Of a stretch of DNA of 17,329 nucleotides, positions 1 through 7,090 are shown piece after piece. Made by a program: the position numbers and the translations under genes. The notes below the pieces were generated by a model. That model did not search any database. It was not told where the DNA came from and saw nothing but the letters and a program-made list of their open reading frames with translations. The number at the start of each line of letters is the position of its first letter. Position 1 is the first letter of the stretch. Source of the DNA: Desulfobacteraceae bacterium (lineage in GTDB: Bacteria > Desulfobacterota > Desulfobacteria > Desulfobacterales > Desulfobacteraceae); assembly GCA_003354055.1 (NCBI GenBank), contig PIVQ01000084.1, positions 1-17,329 on the forward strand. Direction: 5' to 3'.

Positions 1-120
1 ATCGTTACAAAATAACTTGATCTAAATACCCTGAAGGGCAGAAACTTGTTTCCAAAACCCCTTAAAAGACTGGGTATTTTGAAAACAAAAGATCAAGTAA
101 TTTTGGAGCCGATCCTTAAG
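1..120 (+). repeat. Palindromic MITE-like repeat, left copy
   Basis: This 120 bp stretch matches the reverse complement of 6155-6254. Shared blocks are the outer end ATCGTTACAAAATAACTT, an inner block TTCCAAAACCCCTTAAAAGA, and a closing block ending AAGTAATTTTGGAGCCGATC. The element is itself palindromic: its outer ends are imperfect inverted repeats of about 18-23 bp (1-23 against about 90-113), and a second pair, AAATACCC and GGGTATTT, lies further in. Compared with the right copy it has about 20 extra bases around 19-49, including a small CCCTGAAGGG hairpin. No coding capacity is seen. It may extend left of the window. Its size, palindromy and terminal inverted repeats resemble a non-autonomous mobile element; the family is not recognised. 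The open reading frame of the truncated transporter begins right at its right edge. Confidence 0.8.
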
Positions 121-670
121 TCATAAACAGATCAGCTGTTTTATTATGGCAACCATTGGACTTGTGATGATAATCGGTGTCAGCAGTACAAATCAATCCC
201 ATGGCAATTTTACTGGAATCGCCTTTGGGCTGGCAGCAGCTGCTTTATATGCCACCGTGATCTTGTTAAATAAGCATATCAAATCCGTCACCGGAATTGA
301 TCGGACACTGATTCAGTTTTTTGCCGCCATCATCATTCTGCTGCCCTATATTTACCTGACCACAGGTATTCATATAACCAACCTGGACCGGTGGGGACTG
401 TTTAACCTGTTGTTCCTTGGTACGGTTCATACGGGGATCACCTATTGCCTCTATTTTTCATCGCTGAAAGATTTGAAAGGGCAGGAAGCTGCTATATTCA
501 GCTATATTGATCCCCTAGTTGCTATCATCATTTCTGTTCTGATCTTAAATGAATCCATGAGCCCTGTTCAGATCCTTGGAGGGTTGATGATCCTAGGATT
601 CACACTATTCAATGAGCTTAATGTGGGTGCATTTACCAACAAGAGAATTAAGAACATGAAGCGACAATAG
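119..670 (+). pseudogene. EamA (DMT) family transporter, 5'-truncated remnant
   Basis: The frame encodes the C-terminal part of an EamA/drug-metabolite-transporter permease. Full family members are about 290-300 residues with ten membrane helices in two EamA repeats; here about 180 residues remain. They start in the last helix of the first repeat (KQISCFIMATIGLVMIIGV, with the ATG at 146 inside it) and run through the complete second repeat to a basic tail. The frame is open back to an in-frame TAA at 98-100 inside the repeat element, there is no Shine-Dalgarno site before the ATG at 146, and helix continuity runs upstream of that ATG. I therefore read this as a gene cut by the repeat rather than a short intact gene. 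The missing half may lie outside the window. The substrate cannot be told. Confidence 0.75.
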
Positions 671-836
671 TATCGGCCATACTATTTTTAGGGCGTACGG
701 CATCAGTTCCCGCTGTTCTCAAAAATTGCGGCCGCCCTCATATTTAGGTTTACAAGCCTGATTTTATCCTGTAAGTAGACTGGTTTGCTTAAGAACCGCA
801 ATCAAAGAAAAACCTAAAAGATCACAGGAAAATATA

Positions 837-2129
837 ATGTCCGCCGTATTTGGTATTGATTTTGGCACATCCAACTCAGCATTGTCCGTTGCCAGAGAAG
901 GAAAGGTGGGGCTTCTCAATGTAGATCCTCAAAACCCCATTTCCAACTCCCTGAAATCCATCCTCTATTTTTTAAAAGAGGACGGTAAAACCCAGTCCTT
1001 TGTAGGGTATGAAGGCGTCAATCAATATATTGAGAACGAGGCAGACGGCCGGTATATGCAGTCTATTAAGACTTTTTTACCGGACACGGGATTTGAAAAG
1101 ACAGCCATCTACGGGAAGACCTACACCCTTGAAGAGCTTATCTCCATTTTCTTAAAAAAAATGAAGGAGCGGGGACAAATCCTCATTGATGAAGAGGTTG
1201 ATCATCTCATATTGGGCCGTCCCGTTATTTTTTCCGAAGACAGCGAGAGAGAAAGCATTGCCAGAGAGCGGTTAATCCGCGCTGCCCAAATTGCCGGGTT
1301 TAAAGAGGTTACTTTTCAGATGGAGCCAATTGCAGCGGCTCTTGCCTATGAAAAAACGCTGACGTCAGGAAAAGAAGAGATCGTTCTGGTCGGAGATTTT
1401 GGAGCAGGCAGCTCCGATTTTACCATCCACAAGGCCGGACAATCCACTGGCAAAAATTTGGATTCCCGGGGTCAGGATATCCTTTCCGTTGGCGGGGTCT
1501 ATATCGGCGGGGATAATTTTGACTCTCAGATCATGCGGGAAAAAGTCGCTGCCTACTATGGAAAAAACGTCACAGTCAAATCCATGTTCAGTGATAATGA
1601 GACAGGGCTTTCCTCTCTGGTGATACGCAAACTCATGCAATGGCACCATATCCCCCAGTTGCGACGCCCCAGGACATTAAATAATATCAAAGAGTTAAAG
1701 GTAAATGCCGCATTCAAGGATAAAAAGATATTGGGAAACCTTGAAAACCTGATTCATTCAAACTACGGCTACCTGCTGTTCCGCGCCATTGAAAAAGCCA
1801 AGTGCGAACTGTCCGGGCAGGACAGCTCGCAGATACTGTTTGATGACTACGATATCACTATTGATGAAGCCATCCTCCGGGAAGAGTTTCAGTCCATGAT
1901 CCAAAAGGAAGCAGCCAGGATAGACCAGTGCATTGATGAGACTATGGCCAAGGCAGGTCTTGGTCCGGATGATATTGATGTGGTCTTTCTAACAGGCGGG
2001 TCTTCCTATATTCCCCTGATCCGTTCCATATTTGAAACCAAAATCGGAGCCGGGAAGATCCGGACAGCGGATGCTTTTACAAGCGTGGCATATGGTTTGG
2101 GACTTTACGGAAATATGTTGAACAATTAG
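837..2129 (+). CDS. yegD: Hsp70-like ATPase, YegD family
   Basis: This 430-residue protein has only the actin/Hsp70-type nucleotide-binding domain and no substrate-binding domain, matching the length and layout of E. coli YegD (about 450 aa), a putative chaperone. Visible motifs are the N-terminal phosphate-1 loop FGIDFGTSNSA (residues 5-15), the stretch FQMEPIAAALAYE that corresponds to the YegD FQYEPVAAGLDYE region, a phosphate-2 loop DFGAGSSDF (187-195) that departs from the usual DFGGGTTD, and the adenosine motif LTGGSSYIPLIR around 385-396. The ATG at 837 follows an AGGA Shine-Dalgarno in cacaggaaaatataATG. It converges on the CheW gene with only three bases between stop codons and no terminator between them. 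Role in the cell is inferred from family only; a client is unknown. Confidence 0.85.
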   Translation: MSAVFGIDFGTSNSALSVAREGKVGLLNVDPQNPISNSLKSILYFLKEDGKTQSFVGYEGVNQYIENEADGRYMQSIKTFLPDTGFEKTAIYGKTYTLEELISIFLKKMKERGQILIDEEVDHLILGRPVIFSEDSERESIARERLIRAAQIAGFKEVTFQMEPIAAALAYEKTLTSGKEEIVLVGDFGAGSSDFTIHKAGQSTGKNLDSRGQDILSVGGVYIGGDNFDSQIMREKVAAYYGKNVTVKSMFSDNETGLSSLVIRKLMQWHHIPQLRRPRTLNNIKELKVNAAFKDKKILGNLENLIHSNYGYLLFRAIEKAKCELSGQDSSQILFDDYDITIDEAILREEFQSMIQKEAARIDQCIDETMAKAGLGPDDIDVVFLTGGSSYIPLIRSIFETKIGAGKIRTADAFTSVAYGLGLYGNMLNN

Positions 2130-2132
2130 GTT

Positions 2133-2939
2133 TCAAACATCCATATCCAGGACCAGGTGTTTTACTTTGAGCAGCTGAACCATCTCGCTATCCTTATCCC
2201 GTTTTCCGATTCCCGAGATGTAATTATTCATCTCGGTGGTCAGGCTTTCGGGCATATCATCTATATGTGCCCGAGATAATTTTTCTATGGTTTCAACTGA
2301 ATCAACGGCAATGGCATTGATGGTAGCCTCATATTCAAGAATAACTGCAATTTCACGATTTCCCTCTTTTAACAGGGTTCTTGCCTCTGCAAAAAGTTCA
2401 ATCATCATTGCCAGTTCATTGTCCTTTGTTTTGTTGATCAGGTTAAATGCCTCTTCGAACTCCCCGCTCTGTTCATGGGCTTTGACGTCCACGGCTATAC
2501 CATGGATTTTTTTATGGGGGGTATCAAATTTTCTCAGGCAACTTGCCAGAAGTTTATTATCGGTATCAAAGTGATCATACCATTTACCAAAGGCACATTT
2601 ATGGGGATCTGTCGCCAGTTTAAAGGCCCGCTTTTCCTTTACGGACAATTCCAGTTCCGTTATCCAGTTTCTATGATCTAGCTCCCGCTGTTCCAGAAGA
2701 GAGATCAGATCGGTTGTTTCCTTAAGTTGAGAGGGGATGCCCATTTTCATCCGCAGATCGATCACTGGTATGATCTTGCCCCGAAGATTTATGACCCCTC
2801 TTATGTATGGCGGACTTTTTGGAACAGGGACAGTTTTCGGCATTTCCACCATTTCCCTGACATGGCTGGCAAGAACGGCATAGGGTTGACCAAGCAGATA
2901 AAAGATAACCCATGGCATCTGGCTGTCAAAATCAGACAT
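2133..2939 (-). CDS. cheW: CheW coupling protein with inserted CZB zinc-binding domain
   Basis: CheW scaffolds link chemoreceptors to CheA. From the chosen start this is 268 residues, against about 150-170 for plain CheW. The first half of the CheW fold is residues 8-75 (PYIRGVINLRGKIIPVIDLR) and the second half is 194-268 (IAVILEYEATINAIAVDSVE). About 118 residues are inserted between them and carry a complete CZB signature: H89-x2-W92, C115-x-F-G-x-W120, H142-x3-H146. In CZB proteins such as E. coli DgcZ these 3His/1Cys residues bind zinc, which can respond to zinc level or to oxidation of the Cys. The ATG at 2939 is preferred over the one at 2978 because AAGGAG lies seven bases upstream of it. 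It is divergent from the chemoreceptor gene at 3346. No CheA is in the window. Confidence 0.88.
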   Translation of the reverse strand: MSDFDSQMPWVIFYLLGQPYAVLASHVREMVEMPKTVPVPKSPPYIRGVINLRGKIIPVIDLRMKMGIPSQLKETTDLISLLEQRELDHRNWITELELSVKEKRAFKLATDPHKCAFGKWYDHFDTDNKLLASCLRKFDTPHKKIHGIAVDVKAHEQSGEFEEAFNLINKTKDNELAMMIELFAEARTLLKEGNREIAVILEYEATINAIAVDSVETIEKLSRAHIDDMPESLTTEMNNYISGIGKRDKDSEMVQLLKVKHLVLDMDV

Positions 2940-3345
2940 ACCTTTACTCCTTGTTTTTAAATAGTAATTGTATATCAACTCTTGGGGATTTGGGTTAGGC
3001 CTAAAGCATTTTGATCACAGATCTGGATTGAGTTGATTTTATATAATGCCATCTACCACAAAGTGGTGTCAAGGTTCTATTCTATATTGACTAAATTCTC
3101 AGAATACCGCAATATAGTAATAAAACTAGGGGATACCATCTAACAAACCTTAAACTCGGAGTGCGAATGAAGATCGTAATTCCAGGTAACAGCAGGTTAG
3201 GATATTATTTTTTGTGGACTATTCGCCACTCCCCCAAATTTTCAGGTTTAAACAATCAGTTGGATAAAAGCAGATCGTATAGTTTTTTTGACCATCTCGC
3301 AAACCATTTGTCTTTGCATTTCTTATGCAATGAGGAGGGACAGCT
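2940..3345. promoter_or_regulatory. Divergent regulatory region and long leader of the chemoreceptor gene
   Basis: About 400 bases separate the divergent cheW and chemoreceptor starts, with no credible gene. A weak sigma-70-like candidate on the plus strand is TTGACT (3087-3092) with CAATAT at 17 bp or TATAGT (3113-3118) at 20 bp. An isolated TATAAT is at 3042-3047. Small palindromes lie on the cheW side: TTAGGCCTAA (2995-3004), TGATCA (3012-3017) and CAGATCTG (3018-3025). In the probable leader, GGAGTGCGAAT (3158-3168) is an inverted repeat of ATTCGCCACTCC (3221-3232), and TTGCAT/ATGCAA (3314-3330) forms a six-pair hairpin just before the ribosome site. No known riboswitch was recognised. 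Confidence 0.4.
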
Positions 3346-3348
3346 TTG
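3332..3348 (+). promoter_or_regulatory. Ribosome binding site fixing a TTG start
   Basis: GAGGAGGGA (3332-3340) lies five bases before a TTG at 3346. The protein starting there ([16 protein letters not shown]) has the short basic leader and membrane helix expected of a chemoreceptor, and no ATG or GTG is better placed, so translation probably starts at TTG. Confidence 0.75.
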
Positions 3349-5454
3349 AAACTTACAATAGGAAAAAAACTAACATTCAGCTTTCTCGGATTAGCCCTGC
3401 TTGTGCTTTTATCCGGGGGTGTCGGAATAATGATACTGGAACAGGTTGGCCAATCAGGTGATATCGTCGCTAAAGAAAAAGCGCCAACCCAGTATTGTGT
3501 TATGAAAACCGACCTATCAGTTGAAGGTATACAGAGGTTAATAGCGGATTACAGTCTTTCATTCTCAGGCCTCGCAGAAAAGGAAAAAGCTCTTTTATCA
3601 ATGCTTGATGAACTGGATATGTGGATTGCAATACTTGAACATGGATCATCGTCCGAAGCATTTAAAAAAAGCAACGCTTACAATACCTATAAATCCTTAA
3701 AACTGGATATTGAAGTACCCCAGGGATCAAAAGAACTGATAAAAATTTTGTCCGTTGTAAAGCAAGAAAGGAACACCTTCAGGCAGAAGGTCGTTGAGCT
3801 TATCCAGGCACATAATAGCTATGCGGCATATTCGTATAACGATGATGGTAATATATATGACTTACCATCGTATGTTCTTTTGATTCAGCAATACATCTCC
3901 ACCTGGTATATTTCCCTTGAAAGTGTTGTGGTCAGCGTAACAAAGTTTGAAAAAAACACAGATCCGGACAAAGGCCCACTGGGGACATGGTTAAATAATT
4001 ATACGCTTGAAGATGAGACGTTTAACAAGATGGTTTTAAAGTTAAAAAAATATAATAATAAACTTTTGACCACAGCTGGAAAAATTAATGAACAAAAAGA
4101 GTTTAAGGGTAAGGAAAAATTTTTAATAAAGAATCGAGCCAACCTTGCCCGCGTAAACAAATATCTTGAAAAGATAAATAAACACATAACCCCACCTTTT
4201 AAACAGCTTCGTGCAGTTAAGAGAGAAAAAACAATAGAGGTAAATGATTCTGGGAGAGAAATAAGCTCAGATTTAGACCAGCTTATCAAAATCGCTGAAA
4301 AAGAAATGTCGATGGCCTTGAAAGTGTCTGAAGATGCCAAACGAAAAGGAAAAATTTTTCTTATAGGCCTGACGATTTGTGCGGTTGCAATTGCATTGGC
4401 TTTGGGCATCTATACCAGCCGGTATATTACCCGGGCAATTACCGCTTTAGCTGACGTAACCAAAGCTATATCTCAAGGCGAACTAAGAAACACGGTGGAT
4501 ATTACATCACGGGATGAGTTAGGTGAACTTGCAAATGATACCAATGCCATGTCAAAAAACTTACGGAAAATTATCAGGCAGATCACAAACTACTCAGGCC
4601 AACTTACAACGTCTTCTACAGATCTGACCGGTGTTGCCGGGGCCATGTCTGAAGGCGCATTGATGATGACTCAAAGATCTGAATCAGTTGCTGCAGCGGC
4701 TGAGGAAATGAGTGCAAATATGCATTCAGTTGCCGCGGCCACAGAAGAAGCAGTTACCAATATAAATACCGTTTCTATAGCGACCACTGAGATTAATTCT
4801 TCTATTAACCAAATTGCAGAAAGCTCTGAAAAAGGGAATATAAAAACCCAGGAAGCGGTCAACAGAGCAGGGAGTGCAAGAAAGCAAGTTGACAAATTAG
4901 GTGAGGCAGCCAAAGAGATTAACAAGGTGACCGAAGTAATTTCTGAGATTTCAGAGCAGACCAATCTTCTGGCCCTGAACGCAACAATCGAAGCTGCCCG
5001 AGCAGGGGAAGCCGGTAAGGGGTTTGCAGTTGTTGCATCAGAGATCAAGCAGTTGGCTTTGCAGACAGCCGAGGCTACAAGTGATATAAAAAAACGTATT
5101 GAAGATATCCAAAAGTCAACATCCGGAACAGTTGATGAGATAAGAAGCGTTTCTCAAATAATTGAAGAGATTAACAGTATCGTGAGTACTATAGCAGCGG
5201 CCGTGGAGGAACAATCTGCCACAACCAAAGAAATATCCGAGAATATGGGCCAGGCAACCAACGGCTTAGAAGAAATTAGTGAGAATGTTGCCCAAAGTAC
5301 TACTGTTGCCTCAGGAATCGCGGAGGATATTGTTGAGGTAAACACCAGCAGTAATGAAGTCCTAAGCAATAGTGAACATGTAAATAACAACAGCGTTGAA
5401 TTGAAAAAACTGGCCTCTGATCTTAAGGAGCTTATCAATCAATTCAAACTATAA
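3346..5454 (+). CDS. Methyl-accepting chemotaxis protein with CZB-like sensory region
   Basis: This is a 702-residue transmembrane chemoreceptor. TM1 is about residues 10-32, the extracytoplasmic region 33-336, TM2 about 337-357, HAMP about 358-410, and the signalling coiled coil about 430-695. The conserved tip is around 530-560 ([19 protein letters not shown], then [15 protein letters not shown]). There is no C-terminal CheR-docking pentapeptide; the end is LINQFKL. The sensory part is mostly helical. Residues 184-241 align without gaps to the CZB of the neighbouring CheW: W187, L191, E192, F201, TDP 205-207, K209, G213 and W215 are shared, but the zinc ligands are replaced (I184, G210, N237, L241). 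It therefore should not bind zinc in the CZB manner. The secreted Cache gene follows after 49 bases in the same direction, so co-transcription is likely. The ligand is unknown. Confidence 0.92.
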   Translation: MKLTIGKKLTFSFLGLALLVLLSGGVGIMILEQVGQSGDIVAKEKAPTQYCVMKTDLSVEGIQRLIADYSLSFSGLAEKEKALLSMLDELDMWIAILEHGSSSEAFKKSNAYNTYKSLKLDIEVPQGSKELIKILSVVKQERNTFRQKVVELIQAHNSYAAYSYNDDGNIYDLPSYVLLIQQYISTWYISLESVVVSVTKFEKNTDPDKGPLGTWLNNYTLEDETFNKMVLKLKKYNNKLLTTAGKINEQKEFKGKEKFLIKNRANLARVNKYLEKINKHITPPFKQLRAVKREKTIEVNDSGREISSDLDQLIKIAEKEMSMALKVSEDAKRKGKIFLIGLTICAVAIALALGIYTSRYITRAITALADVTKAISQGELRNTVDITSRDELGELANDTNAMSKNLRKIIRQITNYSGQLTTSSTDLTGVAGAMSEGALMMTQRSESVAAAAEEMSANMHSVAAATEEAVTNINTVSIATTEINSSINQIAESSEKGNIKTQEAVNRAGSARKQVDKLGEAAKEINKVTEVISEISEQTNLLALNATIEAARAGEAGKGFAVVASEIKQLALQTAEATSDIKKRIEDIQKSTSGTVDEIRSVSQIIEEINSIVSTIAAAVEEQSATTKEISENMGQATNGLEEISENVAQSTTVASGIAEDIVEVNTSSNEVLSNSEHVNNNSVELKKLASDLKELINQFKL

Positions 5455-5503
5455 GATGTTAAAACCGTTGGACACTACAACACTTTTCTAAAGGAGAAGC
5501 ATT

Positions 5504-6031
5504 ATGTTAAAAAAATCATTATTTGCCTTCATCGGTCTTTTTGCTGCACTTTTTATTACGTCGATTGGACTTTGCGAGCCGCTTACACCTCAACTTGCCA
5601 AGCAAAAAGTTATCGAAGCCTGTAATTTGCTGGAACAAGAAGGCGAAGCTGCTTTTGAAAAAATCAAGGATCCTGAAGGCCCCTTTAGATTTGCAGATGG
5701 GCAGGGTTACATCTGGATACAGGATTTTAATGCTATTGTCTTGATGCACCCAATCAAACCGTCTCTTGATGGGAAAGACATGTCCGGTTTTGCAGATAAA
5801 GACGGCACATTGCTGTTCTTGAATTTTAGTGATATTTGTGAAGAATATGGTGCAGGATGGGTGCCTTATGTCTGGCCAAAGCCGGGGCAGGAAGCAACCT
5901 CGCCTAAAATCTCCTATGTCAAAGCCGTAAAACACGGCGGCAAGGACTATGTAGCAGGAGCAGGCATGTACGATGTCACACCGACTGATATTGGAAAATT
6001 GTTTCCTGATGATCCAATATATGAAGAATAA
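5504..6031 (+). CDS. Secreted single Cache-domain protein
   Basis: This 175-residue protein starts with a signal peptide (KK followed by a hydrophobic stretch to about residue 22) and then has one Cache_2-like fold. Diagnostic segments are the helix 28-56, GYIWIQDFNAIVLMHPIKPS (68-87), the DGKDMSGFADKDG loop (89-101) and the closing DYVAGAGMYD (148-157). It has no second membrane helix and no signalling domain, so it should act free in the periplasm. IGLC at 21-24 is only a poor lipobox, so I do not call a lipoprotein. AAGGAG lies eight bases before the ATG. Position directly after the chemoreceptor suggests that it binds a small molecule and presents it to that receptor; this is inference, since Cache domains are usually fused inside receptors. 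Confidence 0.85.
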   Translation: MLKKSLFAFIGLFAALFITSIGLCEPLTPQLAKQKVIEACNLLEQEGEAAFEKIKDPEGPFRFADGQGYIWIQDFNAIVLMHPIKPSLDGKDMSGFADKDGTLLFLNFSDICEEYGAGWVPYVWPKPGQEATSPKISYVKAVKHGGKDYVAGAGMYDVTPTDIGKLFPDDPIYEE

Positions 6032-6035
6032 TTTT

Positions 6036-6068
6036 AAAAAAAATCGGAGGGCTTTCAAAGCCCTCCGA
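6036..6068 (-). terminator. Intrinsic terminator, minus-strand oriented
   Basis: TCGGAGGGCTTT (6044-6055) and AAAGCCCTCCGA (6057-6068) form a perfect hairpin. A run of eight A at 6036-6043 gives an eight-T tract after the hairpin on the minus strand, while the plus-strand side is A-rich. It should therefore stop transcripts coming from the nitroreductase gene at 6258. It may also mark the 3' end of the Cache transcript, but without a U tract. Confidence 0.8.
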
Positions 6069-6154
6069 AAAACAAATGACATCCATTGGCTATAGATCAC
6101 ATCTCCCGGCCATTTTTTTTGTATTTCATTGCCGGTTTAACAGTTATTCTATTG

Positions 6155-6254
6155 CTTAGGATCGGCTTCAAAATTACTTAACCTTTTGTTTCCAAAATCC
6201 CCTGTCTTTTAAGGGGTTTTGGAAAGAATTTAGGGTAAGTTATTTTGTAACGAT
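6155..6254 (-). repeat. Palindromic MITE-like repeat, right copy
   Basis: Read on the minus strand this is the second, shorter copy of the element at 1-120, in inverted orientation to it. It has the same outer ends (ATCGTTACAAAATAACTT at its start, AAGTAATTTTGAAGCCGAT near its end) and a stronger central hairpin: TTTCCAAAATCCCC (6189-6202) against GGGGTTTTGGAAA (6213-6225), 13 pairs with one bulge. Its outer edge lies three bases from the stop codon of the nitroreductase gene at 6258, between that gene and the terminator at 6036-6068. It has no coding capacity. Confidence 0.8.
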
Positions 6255-6257
6255 TCC

Positions 6258-7088
6258 TTATTCATTTATTTTAAAAAACTGAATATCCGGTGCATTACGT
6301 TTCGGTGCTCTGGCATATCTCAGCTTGGGATATCCCACCATAACTGCACCGTGTCCGGCATAACCTTCGGGCAATCCCAGCATCTTGGATAACGGCGGCC
6401 ACTGGGCGGCAGCAAAATTAACATATCCGGCCCAGCATGAGCCAAGGCCGAAACCGGGTAATGCCAGTTCCAGATAGGCAAGTGCCGTATGGCAGTCAGC
6501 AGCAGCTGATCCTATTTCCTTATCTGCATAGGTAAAAACAAGCATAGGGGCATCCCGTGTAATACGGTCCACACCGCGATCCCATTGACTGACAAGGGCC
6601 TCCATATTAAAGGTGACGGCAATCTCCGGGTGATTTTCAATTACATAGCGCATCCAGTCGATAACATGTTCCGCAATTGCCGTAACATCCTTTTTACGTT
6701 CTACGACCAGCCATCTTACAGACTGCCGGTTACTGCCCGTGGGCGCACAGCTGGCAACGGACAGGACTTCTTTCAGAAGATCGGCCCGAACCTCTTTGTC
6801 CTTGTAACGGCGGATGGATCGCCGGGATCTTAAAAAATGTTCTGTCTGCGTGGCATCAAGGACCTGTTTCCGGTCAATGGGCATACAGTCGTCAGGTGTC
6901 ATGGTTTCAAGAGAAAATGCCCCTTTGGGACAGACGGCCACGCAATGTCCGCAATTGATACAGAACTCTTCGGCCCCATTAATGGGAGAAGGGCCCTCTT
7001 CCGTCATTTCAATAATATGGGCCGGGCAGTCCAGGGCACAGATACCGTCTTTGTCGCATTTGCTTTGGTCGATAGTAAATAATGTCAT
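6258..7088 (-). CDS. Nitroreductase-family protein with N-terminal ferredoxin domain
   Basis: This 276-residue fusion has a two-cluster ferredoxin domain (residues 1-60) and an FMN-binding nitroreductase domain (about 80-276, starting RSRRSIRRYKDK, with the late GLGSCWAGY segment). Cluster two is classical: C43-x2-C46-x2-C49-x3-C53-P. Cluster one reads C11-x2-D14-x2-C17-x3-C21-P, with Asp in place of the second Cys, which in other ferredoxins goes with a [3Fe-4S] or labile [4Fe-4S] cluster. The family moves electrons from ferredoxin-like carriers through FMN to a substrate that cannot be named here. The ATG at 7088 is chosen over 7109 because GAGGT lies just upstream and it begins two bases after the sigma-54 regulator's stop. 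It is last in the kinase-regulator operon. Confidence 0.85.
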   Translation of the reverse strand: MTLFTIDQSKCDKDGICALDCPAHIIEMTEEGPSPINGAEEFCINCGHCVAVCPKGAFSLETMTPDDCMPIDRKQVLDATQTEHFLRSRRSIRRYKDKEVRADLLKEVLSVASCAPTGSNRQSVRWLVVERKKDVTAIAEHVIDWMRYVIENHPEIAVTFNMEALVSQWDRGVDRITRDAPMLVFTYADKEIGSAAADCHTALAYLELALPGFGLGSCWAGYVNFAAAQWPPLSKMLGLPEGYAGHGAVMVGYPKLRYARAPKRNAPDIQFFKINE

Positions 7089-7090
7089 TT

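Noticed and set aside
1..120. CRISPR or tRNA-associated attachment site at the repeat
   Set aside because: Only two copies in inverted orientation, no spacers, no tRNA gene or integrase in the window.
749..777. Promoter TTTACA-N17-TAAGTA before the Hsp70-like gene
   Set aside because: The -10 matches too poorly; position is reasonable but the sequence does not support a call.
1365..1649. Open frame antisense to the Hsp70-like gene
   Set aside because: Lies fully inside a well-supported gene, with no independent start signals or motifs.
3161..3349. 62-residue open frame upstream of the chemoreceptor
   Set aside because: No ribosome site, no recognisable motif, lies in the probable leader and ends on the receptor start; composition looks non-coding.
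5504..5580. Lipobox in the Cache protein signal peptide
   Set aside because: IGLC lacks the small residues usual before the lipidated Cys; an ordinary signal peptide is as likely.
5519..6100. 193-residue minus-strand frame over the Cache gene
   Set aside because: Shadow of the Cache coding frame and reads through the terminator hairpin; no family resemblance.
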